Part shown: in pieces, positions 16,538-24,991 of the stretch
Numbering within the stretch: the first letter of the stretch is position 1
Layout: each line of letters starts with the position of its first letter
DNA from: Gammaproteobacteria bacterium
GTDB lineage: Bacteria; Pseudomonadota; Gammaproteobacteria; Pseudomonadales; JAUIKI01
Assembly: GCA_030430875.1 (NCBI GenBank)
Contig: JAUIKI010000001.1
Location: 1-32,952, forward strand
Reading direction: 5' to 3'
DNA length: 32,952 nucleotides
Position numbers and translations under genes: made by a program
The notes under the pieces: generated by a model
What the model was told of the DNA's origin: nothing
Database searches by the model: none
What the model saw: the letters and a program-made list of their open reading frames with translations, nothing else

Positions 16538-18673
16538 TTGCTGCCTGCCGAAGAAGATTTTTTCAAAAATCGTATCAATTATATTTCACCTGAGCATATC
16601 GATCAGGTGAAATCTGCCTATCTTTACGCAAAAGAAGCACACGAAGGTCAACAGCGTCGCAGTGGTGAGCCATATATTACTCACCCACTTGCCGTTGCCG
16701 AAATTTTGGCAAATATGAATATTGACTACCAAAGTCTGATGGCTGCTATGTTGCATGATGTCATAGAAGATACTGCTGTGACCAAGCATACATTAGCAAA
16801 GTTGTTCGGCGAAAAAGTAGCAGAATTAGTGGATGGTGTGAGTAAGCTAGATCGTTTGCAATTTGAGTCATTAGCAGAAGCTCAAGCTGAAAATTTGCGA
16901 AAAATGACGATGGCAATGGCAAAAGATTTACGTGTAATTTTAATCAAACTTGCTGATAGACTTCATAATATGCGCACGTTGCATGTATTAACATCTGAAA
17001 AGCGTCGTAGAATTGCTCGAGAAACGCTAGAAATTTATGCGCCTATTGCAAATCGATTAGGGATGAATGATGTGCGGGTTGAGTTAGAAGATTTGTGTTT
17101 TGCGGCAATTTATCCCATGCGTGCTGAGCGTATTCGACGCGCTGTGAAGTTGGCGCGTGGTAATCGTAGGGAATTACTTGAAAAAATCAAAAAGTCTATT
17201 GAAAACTGCCTGCAACGCGAAACATTACAAGCTGAAGTATGTGGGCGAGAAAAGCATCTTTATAGCATGTATCAAAAAATGAAAAGCAAGCACAAATCAT
17301 TTGCCGAAATTATGGATGTTTACGCATTTCGCATCATTGTCGATTCTGTTGATATGTGCTATCGAGTTTTAGGCGCGGTACACAATCTTTATAAACCGGT
17401 TCCTGGGCGTTTCAAAGACTACATTGCAATTCCAAAATCAAATGGTTATCAATCCTTGCACACTATTTTGTTTGGAATGCATGGTGTACCCATTGAAATT
17501 CAAATTCGCACACATGCCATGGAGGCTATGGCAAATTATGGAATTGCTGCACATTGGTTGTATAAATCAGAAGAAAAATTAGACGTCAATCATGTTCGTG
17601 CACGTGAATGGCTAAAAGGCTTGTTGGATATGCAAAAACAAGCAGGGAATTCACTGGAATTTATCGAGCACATGAAAGTGGATTTATTTCCAGATGAAAT
17701 TTATGTGTTTACTCCAAATGGAGAAATACTAGAACTTCCAAAAAATTCAACTGCTGTTGATTTTGCTTATGCTGTACATACAGGAATTGGTAATAGCTGT
17801 GTGGCATGTCGAATTGATCGAAGGGTGGCGCCATTGAGTACGCAATTACAGAATGGCCAAACTATTGAAGTAATGAGATCAGATAGCGCTCATCCAAATC
17901 CAGCGTGGTTAAATTTTGTCGTGACGGCTAAAGCGCGCAGTCATATTCGGCATTACTTGAAGCAAAAACATCAATCTGAAGTGGTAAATCTTGGCAAGCG
18001 CATGTTAAGCAATGCCTTAGCGAGTTTTCACAAGGAAATCCATCAACTAGATGAGCAGCATACAAAAAAAGCATTAATACAATTTAATGTTAAGTCACTT
18101 GATGAGTTATGTGCTGAAATTGGACTGGGTGTTCGTATGGCCTATTTGGTTGCTATGGCTTTAGTGAATAAATCAGAAACCTCTCAAGAAAAAGCAGCTG
18201 CAGCTAAAACTAAACCACTTGCGATTAAAGGTACAGAAGGGTTGGTTATCAGTTATGCAAAATGTTGTCATCCAATTCCAGGTGACCCTATTACTGGACA
18301 TTTAAGTGTGGGACGTGGCTTGGTGGTGCACACATCTAACTGCAAAAATATTTTGGGAATACTTGAAAACAAAGAAAAATGTTTGGAGATCACTTGGGAT
18401 GAAGCAGTTTCTGGTGAATTCACGATTGAATTGAAAGTTGAATTAGAAAATGCACGCGGTATCATTGCAGAACTAGCCACCATCATCACTAGCTATGATG
18501 CGAGTATTGAAAAAATTGATTTGGCTGAAAAAGATGAAAGAATTAGTAGTGTTCGCTTGACATTGGGAGTGAAAAATCGAGTTCATTTAGCTAATGTTAT
18601 TAAAAAAATTCGCACATTAAATGTTGTTGAGCGTGTTAGTCGTATCAAAAATTATTCTCAAAAAAAACTGTAA
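16538..18673 (+). CDS. spoT: Bifunctional (p)ppGpp synthetase/hydrolase SpoT
   Basis: SpoT makes and degrades the stringent-response alarmone (p)ppGpp. It has 711 residues (E. coli 702). Seen: the HD hydrolase domain with MLHDVIEDT (about residues 70-78), a RelA/SpoT synthetase-like domain with GRFKDYIAIPKSNGYQSLHT, the TGS domain with PKNSTAVDFAYAVHT, the conserved Cys-containing AKCCHPIPGDPI segment, and a C-terminal ACT domain. The start must be TTG at 16538: an in-frame stop (TGA at 16532) lies just before, a GAGGTG ribosome-binding site is at 16528-16533, and the N-terminus aligns with the family there. The hydrolase side looks intact. ridA follows by 12 bp. Confidence 0.97.
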   Translation: MLPAEEDFFKNRINYISPEHIDQVKSAYLYAKEAHEGQQRRSGEPYITHPLAVAEILANMNIDYQSLMAAMLHDVIEDTAVTKHTLAKLFGEKVAELVDGVSKLDRLQFESLAEAQAENLRKMTMAMAKDLRVILIKLADRLHNMRTLHVLTSEKRRRIARETLEIYAPIANRLGMNDVRVELEDLCFAAIYPMRAERIRRAVKLARGNRRELLEKIKKSIENCLQRETLQAEVCGREKHLYSMYQKMKSKHKSFAEIMDVYAFRIIVDSVDMCYRVLGAVHNLYKPVPGRFKDYIAIPKSNGYQSLHTILFGMHGVPIEIQIRTHAMEAMANYGIAAHWLYKSEEKLDVNHVRAREWLKGLLDMQKQAGNSLEFIEHMKVDLFPDEIYVFTPNGEILELPKNSTAVDFAYAVHTGIGNSCVACRIDRRVAPLSTQLQNGQTIEVMRSDSAHPNPAWLNFVVTAKARSHIRHYLKQKHQSEVVNLGKRMLSNALASFHKEIHQLDEQHTKKALIQFNVKSLDELCAEIGLGVRMAYLVAMALVNKSETSQEKAAAAKTKPLAIKGTEGLVISYAKCCHPIPGDPITGHLSVGRGLVVHTSNCKNILGILENKEKCLEITWDEAVSGEFTIELKVELENARGIIAELATIITSYDASIEKIDLAEKDERISSVRLTLGVKNRVHLANVIKKIRTLNVVERVSRIKNYSQKKL

Positions 18674-18685
18674 GGAACGTTGATT

Positions 18686-19084
18686 ATGCCAAAAGAAATT
18701 ATTAATACAGTAAATGCTCCGAGTGCTATTGGCACTTATTCTCAAGCTGTGAAAGTCGGGAAAATAGTTTATTTGTCCGGACAAATTCCATTGGTTCCTG
18801 ATACTATGGAAATGATTAGCAATGATATTGAGCAACAAATTCATCAAGTGTTTAAAAATCTTTCTGCTGTGGCCGAGGCAGCAGGTGCTGATTTGCAGGC
18901 AATGGTTAAACTGAATATTTATCTTACAAATCTTGCTCATTTTCCAGCAGTCAATGAAATCATGAGTCAGTATTTCAAAGAACCTTATCCAGCGCGTGCT
19001 GCCATTGGTGTGGCAGCACTGCCGAAAAATGCGCAAGTAGAAATGGATGGCATCATTGATTTAAATGAAGATTATAGCTATTAA
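18686..19084 (+). CDS. ridA: Reactive imine/enamine deaminase RidA
   Basis: RidA hydrolyses reactive enamine/imine products of pyridoxal-phosphate enzymes, protecting them from damage. I start at the ATG at 18686 (132 residues), not the in-frame TTG at 18680, because the AAGGA ribosome-binding site at 18672-18676 is correctly spaced for it. Seen: SGQIPLVP, FKNLSAVAEAAGA, KLNIYLTNL and PARAAIGVAALPKNAQVEMD, which contains the conserved Arg that binds the substrate carboxylate. The ribosome-binding site overlaps the spoT stop codon, so translation is likely coupled. Confidence 0.96.
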   Translation: MPKEIINTVNAPSAIGTYSQAVKVGKIVYLSGQIPLVPDTMEMISNDIEQQIHQVFKNLSAVAEAAGADLQAMVKLNIYLTNLAHFPAVNEIMSQYFKEPYPARAAIGVAALPKNAQVEMDGIIDLNEDYSY

Positions 19085-19106
19085 CCAGTAAATTTTTTTG
19101 CTGGTT
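19083..19106. terminator. Hairpin between convergent ridA and rhodanese genes
   Basis: AACCAGTAAA (19083-19092) pairs with TTTGCTGGTT (19097-19106) across the loop TTTT, overlapping the ridA stop codon. The downstream T-tract is poor on both strands, so termination may be weak. Confidence 0.5.
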
Positions 19107-19122
19107 ATTGATTGCTTGAATC

Positions 19123-19620
19123 TTAGTTTGAAACAAATTCTAGCGCCGTTTCATTTTCATCAACTGCTGGGCCTAATTCATATAAATTACGGTAACCATA
19201 TTCATATAATGTAATGAAAGTAGGCACGTTTAATGAAACGGCTGTTTTTGTTAGAAAGGCTGGGCTGTTATTCGTGAAATTGTTATTGCAATAAATTAAA
19301 ATTTTTGTATCTTTGCTAGGAAATATGTCCGCTAAATCGTTTTCAGTGAAATCAGAATAATTCAAATGAACAGCACCTTTGATATGTTTTTGGTTGTAAC
19401 GATGTTCGCTGCGTGCATCCAAAATAATCGTGCCAGGCTCTTTTGATAACGCAATAAATGTCTCGACATCGACGCGACGTTTTTCCCGAAACGGTTCAAC
19501 CTCTTTGACAGCTTCAGTAAATCGACCAAAATCAATCTGGGGATTATCTATTTTTTCTTCTCCAAAAGTGTGGGTGCAAACGAACAGTAAAGCCGTGCAT
19601 AAAATTAGTGATCGTTTCAT
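19123..19620 (-). CDS. Exported rhodanese-like protein
   Basis: A 165-residue protein with a classical Sec signal peptide (about 1-20, cleavage near FGEE) and one rhodanese domain. Seen: the CH2A-like ILDARSEHRYNQKHIKGAVHLNY (about 66-88) and the active-site loop YCNNNFTNNS with catalytic C111. Single-domain periplasmic rhodaneses move sulfane sulfur or act as redox or stress proteins; its partner is unknown. AGGAG lies just before the ATG. It converges with ridA and diverges from the ABC-F gene, so it is a one-gene unit. Confidence 0.88.
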   Translation of the reverse strand: MKRSLILCTALLFVCTHTFGEEKIDNPQIDFGRFTEAVKEVEPFREKRRVDVETFIALSKEPGTIILDARSEHRYNQKHIKGAVHLNYSDFTENDLADIFPSKDTKILIYCNNNFTNNSPAFLTKTAVSLNVPTFITLYEYGYRNLYELGPAVDENETALEFVSN

Positions 19621-19734
19621 TTGAACTCCTAATCAGGTTTGATCTAAAAGTGATTGACCGGATAACTATAACCAGAATCAAAGAAACAATTGTCAGCAGA
19701 ATGTCAAAAAATGTAAAAAGAGTGTAATGTTTTC

Positions 19735-19763
19735 TGTGATTTCACATCGTTCTTCCTTATAAT
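19735..19763 (+). promoter_or_regulatory. Promoter of the ABC-F gene with overlapping palindrome
   Basis: TATAAT at 19758-19763 ends only five bases before the ATG at 19769, so transcription should start on or next to the initiation codon. The palindrome TGTGA-TT-TCACA (19735-19746) lies at the -35 position, a place where a bound repressor would block polymerase. Its half-sites resemble CRP/FNR-type half-sites, but the 2-bp centre is too short for CRP. Confidence 0.5.
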
Positions 19764-19768
19764 GCCGC

Positions 19769-21673
19769 ATGATTAATCTTCGTGAAGTTTCTCTCAGGCG
19801 TGGAACGCAATGCCTGTTAGATCATATCAATTTAATATTTTATCCTGGGCGTCATATTGGCCTAATTGGGCAGAATGGCTGTGGAAAATCCAGTTTATTT
19901 CAGCTGCTTTTGGGTAAATTGCAGGTAGATAGCGGTGAACTGTCCATTCCGAACAATTGGCGAATTGCGCACATGGCGCAAGAAGTCTCAGCCAGCACGC
20001 GATCAGCAGTGGACTATGTGTTGGATGGTGATCTCAGGTTGCGAGAAATCCAGGCATTGATTGCCAAAGCCGAAGCATCGGGTGATCATGACGCTTTAGC
20101 GCATGCCTATTCTGATTTAGATGAAGTTGATGGATTTAATGCGCATTATCGTGCTGAACAATTGCTTCATGGTCTGGGTTTTACTCAAGATCAAGTGAAT
20201 GATTCGGTTAACAGTTTTTCCGGTGGATGGCGGATTCGATTGAATCTAGCACAAGCACTCATGAGTCCTTCTGATTTAATGCTGCTTGATGAGCCCACAA
20301 ACCATTTAGATATGGATGCGATTGTTTGGCTAGAGCAGTGGCTGAAAGTCTATCAAGGTACCTTGATTTTAATTTCACATGATCGGGATTTTCTGGATAA
20401 TATCGCTGATGATATTGTGCATATTGAAAAACAAAATGCCATCAGTTACAGCGGTAATTATTCAGATTTTGAACGACAACGTGCAGCGCGTCTTGCCGAA
20501 CAGCAATCAATGTTTGTGAAACAACAGCGCAGAATTGAAGAAATTGAACAATTCGTTAATCGTTTCAAAGCAAAAGCAAGCAAGGCTAAGCAAGCACAAA
20601 GTCGAATCAAAGAATTGGAGCGTATGGAGCTGATTGGCCCTGCGCATGTCGATTCACCGTTCCATTTCCGTTTTCGTGAAGCAGACAAACAATCCACGCC
20701 ATTAATTAATTTGTCACAAGCATCATTGGGCTATAAAGAGGCGCCTATTTTGACAAATATTAACGTAAGTGTTGCACCTGGTGCGCGCATTGGTTTACTG
20801 GGTCCGAATGGGGCAGGGAAATCAACGCTGATTAAGTCTTTGGTGGGTGAGCTTGACTTATTAGCTGGTGAGCGTATTTGTGGCGAACATTTGAAAATTG
20901 GTTATTTTGCCCAGCATCAACTGGAAGCACTCGATGTGAATGCCAGTGCAATGCTGCATATTCAGCGGTTGTCACCACGAGCTACTGAGCAATCGATTCG
21001 TGCGTTTTTGGGTGGTTTTAATTTTCAAGGTGATAAAGCCTTGGAGCCGATCATGCCGTTTTCTGGTGGAGAAAAAGCGCGGTTAGCCTTGGCCTTAGTC
21101 GCTTGGGAAAAGCCTAATTTATTGTTGCTTGATGAACCTACGAATCATCTGGATTTAGAAATGCATTATGCCTTGTGTGAAGCCTTACAAGATTATGCTG
21201 GTGCGTTGATTATCATCTCTCACGATAGATATTTGTTGCGTAACACGGTGGATGAATATTGGCGAGTATATGGTGGAGAAGTTGTGCCATTTGATGGTGC
21301 ATTGGAAGATTATCATCAATGGATACAAAAAGAATTGCAGCAAACACAAGCAGTGAAACAAAAAAAGATAGCATCATCTGATAATAAGAAATTGGATAAA
21401 AAAGCGCAGCGACAGCAAAAATCACAGCATCGCGAATCATTATCTGTTGCAAAAAAGCAACTTAAAAAACTTGAACATCAAATGGAAAAAGCAAAGCAAG
21501 AAAAAGAAGCAGTTGACGCTGAGCTTTCTGTTGAGGATATTTATCAAGCTGAAAATAAAGTACAACTACAAAATTTGCTGAAAACACAAGCCAATATTAC
21601 TGCTCAAATGGCAAAATTTGAAGATCAATGGGTTGCATTAAATCTAGATATTGAGACTCTAGAAAAAGAATAG
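19769..21673 (+). CDS. yheS: ABC-F family ATPase, YheS-like
   Basis: A 634-residue soluble protein with two ABC ATPase domains and no membrane part (E. coli YheS has 637). Seen: Walker A GQNGCGKSS (34-42) and GPNGAGKST in the second domain, signatures FSGGW and FSGGEKARL, two Walker B LLLDEPTNHLD boxes, the inter-domain linker rich in Lys/Gln with RFKAKASKAKQAQSRIKELERM, and a C-terminal charged coiled coil (about 530-634). ABC-F proteins bind the ribosomal E site and relieve or regulate translation stalls. The N-terminus aligns with YheS directly at the ATG, which has no ribosome-binding site. Confidence 0.93.
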   Translation: MINLREVSLRRGTQCLLDHINLIFYPGRHIGLIGQNGCGKSSLFQLLLGKLQVDSGELSIPNNWRIAHMAQEVSASTRSAVDYVLDGDLRLREIQALIAKAEASGDHDALAHAYSDLDEVDGFNAHYRAEQLLHGLGFTQDQVNDSVNSFSGGWRIRLNLAQALMSPSDLMLLDEPTNHLDMDAIVWLEQWLKVYQGTLILISHDRDFLDNIADDIVHIEKQNAISYSGNYSDFERQRAARLAEQQSMFVKQQRRIEEIEQFVNRFKAKASKAKQAQSRIKELERMELIGPAHVDSPFHFRFREADKQSTPLINLSQASLGYKEAPILTNINVSVAPGARIGLLGPNGAGKSTLIKSLVGELDLLAGERICGEHLKIGYFAQHQLEALDVNASAMLHIQRLSPRATEQSIRAFLGGFNFQGDKALEPIMPFSGGEKARLALALVAWEKPNLLLLDEPTNHLDLEMHYALCEALQDYAGALIIISHDRYLLRNTVDEYWRVYGGEVVPFDGALEDYHQWIQKELQQTQAVKQKKIASSDNKKLDKKAQRQQKSQHRESLSVAKKQLKKLEHQMEKAKQEKEAVDAELSVEDIYQAENKVQLQNLLKTQANITAQMAKFEDQWVALNLDIETLEKE

Positions 21674-21794
21674 CCATCAAAAAGACTCAATCATTTTTCA
21701 TTGAATTCTCGATGGTAGGGGATGAGTTTTTTGCAAAAGGGGCGGTGGAGTGTTGCTATGAAACCATTGCAATAAAAGGCAGTGATTTTGGCAT

Positions 21795-21832
21795 AAAAAT
21801 ATTGCTAGTTAGAAAAAACCAACAATATTTTT
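21795..21832. terminator. Inverted repeat between convergent ABC-F and rph genes
   Basis: AAAAATATTG (21795-21804) and CAATATTTTT (21823-21832) are a perfect 10-bp inverted repeat with an 18-nt loop. Both ends are T-rich, so it may act as a weak two-way terminator. The stem is AT-rich. Confidence 0.5.
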
Positions 21833-21863
21833 ATGGGATTGATTCAATAGGATTAAAATCTGA

Positions 21864-22631
21864 TTATTCTTGATGAGATAATCCAACAGCCTCTTGCTGT
21901 TTTACCAATAGCTGCTGGATACCTGATTTAGCAAGCCCTAACATGGATTGAAACTGTTCTTCAGAGAATGGTCCGGCTTCGGCAGTGCCTTGCACTTCGA
22001 TAAATCCACCGTGGCCTGTCATGACGACATTCATGTCAGTTTCAGCAGTGGAGTCTTCGGCATAATCAAGATCAAGCACTGCTTCACCTTTGTAAACACC
22101 CACTGAGACAGAGGCAATCCATTGTAAAAATGGTTCACGCTTGAATTTGAATTTTTGTTTCAGAAAATTGACAGCATCAAATAGGTCAACACAGCCACCA
22201 GTGATTGATGCAGTACGTGTGCCTCCATCAGCTTGAATGACATCACAATCAATCGTGATTGTGTTTTCGCCGAGTCGTTTCAAATCAACAGCGGCTCGCA
22301 ATGAACGACCAATGAGGCGTTGAATTTCCATGGTTCGTCCTGTCTGTTTGCCTCGAGCAGCCTCTCGATCTGTGCGTGAACCAGTAGCACGTGGCAACAT
22401 GCCATATTCTGCTGTTACCCAACCTTGCCCTTGTCCTTTTAAAAATCGTGGTATGGAGTGATCAACGCTGGCAGTGCAAATTACTTTCGTGTCACCGAAT
22501 TCAACCAACACAGAGCCTTCAGCATGTTTGGTATATTGTCGTGTGATTTTGATGTCTCGCAAATCACCAGGTTCTCGGGTACTTGGGCGTAAAAATGCCT
22601 TATTTAGTTCGTTTTTCCAATCAGTTGTCAT
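21864..22631 (-). CDS. rph: Ribonuclease PH
   Basis: RNase PH trims the 3' ends of tRNA precursors using phosphate. It has 255 residues, about 15 more than E. coli Rph, because of an N-terminal extension before the conserved RPSTREPGDLR. Seen: YTKHAEGSVLVEFGDTKV, RFLKGQGQGWVTAEYGMLPRAT, the phosphate-binding Arg-rich segment GRTMEIQRLIGRSLRAAVD, DCDVIQADGGTRTASITGG with its active-site acidic residues, and AETDMNVVMT. All catalytic blocks are present, so the enzyme should be active. It is the last gene of the malic enzyme-bcp-rph group, 10 bp after bcp. Confidence 0.96.
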   Translation of the reverse strand: MTTDWKNELNKAFLRPSTREPGDLRDIKITRQYTKHAEGSVLVEFGDTKVICTASVDHSIPRFLKGQGQGWVTAEYGMLPRATGSRTDREAARGKQTGRTMEIQRLIGRSLRAAVDLKRLGENTITIDCDVIQADGGTRTASITGGCVDLFDAVNFLKQKFKFKREPFLQWIASVSVGVYKGEAVLDLDYAEDSTAETDMNVVMTGHGGFIEVQGTAEAGPFSEEQFQSMLGLAKSGIQQLLVKQQEAVGLSHQE

Positions 22632-22641
22632 TTTTTTACTC

Positions 22642-23127
22642 TTACTGGGAATTTTTATTTAAATTTTTTGCGGCAGTGAGGACCTCGTCAACATGCCCTT
22701 CGATTTTCACTTTGCGCCATTCTTGTCTCAAAACACCTTTTTGATCGATTAAGAATGTACTGCGCTCAATGCCGCGGACTTGTTTGCCATACATGTTTTT
22801 CATTTTCATCACATCAAACAATTGACAGAGCTCTTCATCTGGATCACTGATCAAATCAAAAGGAAAACAATGCTTGGTTTTGAAATTTTCATGTGATTTT
22901 GTGCTGTCACGTGAAATACCAAAAATCACTGTGTTTGCACGCTTAAATTTCGCATGATTATCACGGAATTCTTGACTCTCAGTTGTGCATCCTGGGGTGT
23001 TGTCTCGCGGGTAAAAATATAAGACGACTTGTTTGCCCTGAAAATCGCTGAAATCAATCGATGTATCTGCCCCAATTTTAGCACTAAAATTGGGGATGGC
23101 TTGATCTAACTGGATTGCTTTCGTCAT
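22642..23127 (-). CDS. bcp: Thioredoxin-dependent peroxiredoxin, Bcp/PrxQ type
   Basis: Bcp reduces hydrogen peroxide and organic hydroperoxides with electrons from thioredoxin. It has 161 residues. Seen: the peroxidatic motif DNTPGCTTES with C47, and the family block GISRDSTKSHENF. The resolving Cys found five residues after the peroxidatic Cys in E. coli Bcp is absent here (sequence CTTESQEF). Other cysteines are C87 and C101; C87 is near the alpha-3 position used in some PrxQ enzymes, so an atypical disulfide with C87 is likely. It lies 15 bp after the malic enzyme gene and 10 bp before rph. Confidence 0.94.
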   Translation of the reverse strand: MTKAIQLDQAIPNFSAKIGADTSIDFSDFQGKQVVLYFYPRDNTPGCTTESQEFRDNHAKFKRANTVIFGISRDSTKSHENFKTKHCFPFDLISDPDEELCQLFDVMKMKNMYGKQVRGIERSTFLIDQKGVLRQEWRKVKIEGHVDEVLTAAKNLNKNSQ

Positions 23128-23142
23128 GATTTTTCCTCACAG

Positions 23143-24402
23143 TTAAAACTCGTTAGGTGGAAGGGGGTAGAAATCAGGGTAGTCTTTGCGATTGACCCCG
23201 GTGTCAACGGCTGCTCTGGCAACGGCTGCTGAAACCACAGAAATGAGTCGACCATCTAATGGTTTTGGAATGATGTAATCACGGCTAAATTCCAGATGAT
23301 CAAGCTCATAGGCGTCTAGTACAGCTTGTGGAACCGGCTCTTTTGCAAGGTTTCTCAGCGCATGAACGGCAGCAATTTTCATGGCGTCATTAATGCGAGT
23401 TGCGCGAACATCCAAAGCGCCTCTGAAAATGAAAGGGAACCCAAGCACATTGTTGACCTGATTGGGGTAATCTGATCGACCGGTTGCCATGATCAAATCA
23501 TCTCGCGCTTTTAGCGCCAGTTCTGGTTTAATTTCTGGGTCAGGGTTTGAGCAAGCAAAAACAATGGGTTTATCAGCCATGGTTTTTAACATGTTCGGTG
23601 TTAATAAATTAGCACCAGACAAACCAATGAAAACATCGGCGCCATCAATAGCGTCTGTCAAACTGCGCTTGTCAGTTTTATTGGCGAAGGCTGCTTTATA
23701 TTGATTTAAGTCATCGCGCTCTGAGTGAATCACTCCTTTACGATCTAGCATATAAATATTAGTTGGCTTTGCTCCTAAATTAACCAATAGCTTCATACAA
23801 GCAATGGCAGCAGCACCAGCACCAAGACACACAATTTCGGCATCCATGAGTTTTTTACCTTGTAATTCCAAGGCATTAATGAGACCTGCAGCAGTTACAA
23901 TAGCGGTACCATGTTGATCATCATGAAAAACAGGGATATTGCAATTTTCAATGAGCGCTTTTTCAATTTCAAAGCATTCGGGCGCTTTGATGTCTTCCAA
24001 ATTGATGCCACCAAAGGTATTAGCAATTCGGCTGACGGTGTCAATAAATGCTTGTGGGCTTTCAGAATCCACCTCTATGTCAAACACATCGATATTTGCG
24101 AAACATTTGAATAGCACGCCTTTACCTTCCATCACCGGTTTGCTGGCCAATGCACCAAGCTTTCCTAAGCCTAAAATGGCACTGCCATCTGAAATAACAG
24201 CGACTAAATTGCCTTTGCTGGTGTAGGTATAAGCATTTTCAGGGTCTTTGGCAATTTCCCAAACAGGTTCTGCAACACCTGGACTGTAGGCCAGTGCCAG
24301 ATCACGTGCAGTTTTAGTCGGTTTGGTGATTTCAACGGAGATTTTTCCGGGTTTTGGTTTGGCATGGTAGTCCAATGCTGCTTGACGAAGGTCGTTACTC
24401 AT
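23143..24402 (-). CDS. Malic enzyme, short form without phosphotransacetylase domain
   Basis: Malic enzyme decarboxylates malate to pyruvate and reduces NAD(P). The protein has 419 residues and ends after the NAD-binding domain; the C-terminal phosphotransacetylase-like domain of 750-residue MaeB enzymes is absent. Seen: the N-terminal AYSPGVAEPVW and the substrate segment with NLEDIKAPECFEIE, PVFHDDQHGTAIV, the dinucleotide motif LGAGAAAIAC, and FACSNPDPEI. Cofactor preference cannot be read with certainty. It is the first gene of the malic enzyme-bcp-rph group; the shared reason could be supply of reducing power, but that is inference. Confidence 0.93.
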   Translation of the reverse strand: MSNDLRQAALDYHAKPKPGKISVEITKPTKTARDLALAYSPGVAEPVWEIAKDPENAYTYTSKGNLVAVISDGSAILGLGKLGALASKPVMEGKGVLFKCFANIDVFDIEVDSESPQAFIDTVSRIANTFGGINLEDIKAPECFEIEKALIENCNIPVFHDDQHGTAIVTAAGLINALELQGKKLMDAEIVCLGAGAAAIACMKLLVNLGAKPTNIYMLDRKGVIHSERDDLNQYKAAFANKTDKRSLTDAIDGADVFIGLSGANLLTPNMLKTMADKPIVFACSNPDPEIKPELALKARDDLIMATGRSDYPNQVNNVLGFPFIFRGALDVRATRINDAMKIAAVHALRNLAKEPVPQAVLDAYELDHLEFSRDYIIPKPLDGRLISVVSAAVARAAVDTGVNRKDYPDFYPLPPNEF

Positions 24403-24498
24403 ATAAAGATTCCATTTGAAGTTAAACGAAGACCGTAAAGGATATAGAAAAGCAGCTTTTCCAGCAAGTGTTTGTCAAGTGCTTATCTGGATGAAATC

Positions 24499-24527
24499 TT
24501 GACACTAAACAGGGTAAAGCATATAGA
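24499..24527 (+). promoter_or_regulatory. Near-consensus sigma-70 promoter with no obvious gene
   Basis: TTGACA (24499-24504), 17 bp, TATAGA (24522-24527). This is the best plain sigma-70 promoter in the window. It points at the flavoprotein gene but starts about 460 bp before it, so it drives either a long leader or an untranslated RNA. Confidence 0.6.
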
Positions 24528-24739
24528 ATGTATTTTCCAACGCTTCTTTTTGGGAGCGTCGAAAGCATCTTGCCACTGATATTATTTGGCTCAGTATGCT
24601 ATTTGATGGCCATTTCTATTAAATGACAGGATCAAGATGATTGAGAACAACATCATGTTAGCCAAGAATTGCGTTGTGTCCTATAATTCTGGGTGTTTAC
24701 TTCAGAAGATACATAACTTTTTCTTTTGAGTGTTTCTGA

Positions 24740-24907
24740 AATTGGAGTCATGTTGATGATGCCTTGGTGCTGATTCAGGCTTATATCGTCGATGTGGCTA
24801 TGTTGGTGGCAACTCATGATTCACCGAATGTCCGGCAGATGAGCGATATTGCGCGCACGCTAAATTTGGGTATTGAGATTGTTTTGTGTCTTAGCCAGTT
24901 TCAATGA
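24740..24907 (+). pseudogene. Possible gene remnant of about 55 codons
   Basis: Between TGA codons one frame reads as plausible protein, including LVATHDSPNVRQMSDIART before its stop at 24907. The codon usage looks coding and there is no good start or ribosome-binding site (possible GTG 24767, ATG 24800). I do not recognise the family. It may be the end of a gene lost when the flavoprotein region was rearranged. Confidence 0.25.
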
Positions 24908-24945
24908 GTATTATATGTGCATACTATGAATATAGCTTGTTAAGT

Positions 24946-24963
24946 AAATCTAATTATAGATTT
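24946..24963 (+). promoter_or_regulatory. Palindrome before the flavoprotein gene
   Basis: AAATCTA-ATTA-TAGATTT is a perfect 7-bp inverted repeat, ending 28 bp before the ATG. It is a plausible operator for a dimeric regulator; AT-rich palindromes also arise by chance, and no regulator gene is adjacent. Confidence 0.35.
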
Positions 24964-24991
24964 TCTCTAATATTATAAGATAAAGGTTGAG

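Larger units (their letters stand above)
24403..24991. other. 589-bp gap between malic enzyme and flavoprotein genes
   Basis: No convincing gene. It holds a near-consensus plus-strand promoter (24499-24527), an open 55-codon stretch ending at 24907 that reads like decayed coding sequence, and an operator-like palindrome (24946-24963) before the flavoprotein gene. The minus-strand promoter of the malic enzyme gene should lie in the first 100 bp but I cannot fix it. Confidence 0.5.

Noticed and set aside
19735..19746. TGTGATTTCACA as a CRP site.
   Set aside because: CRP half-sites need a 6-bp centre; here it is 2 bp, so only a generic palindrome is claimed.
24528..24626. 32-codon hydrophobic frame starting with ATG directly after the strong promoter, a possible small membrane peptide.
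   Set aside because: The ATG lies next to the -10 box, upstream of the predicted transcription start, and there is no ribosome-binding site.
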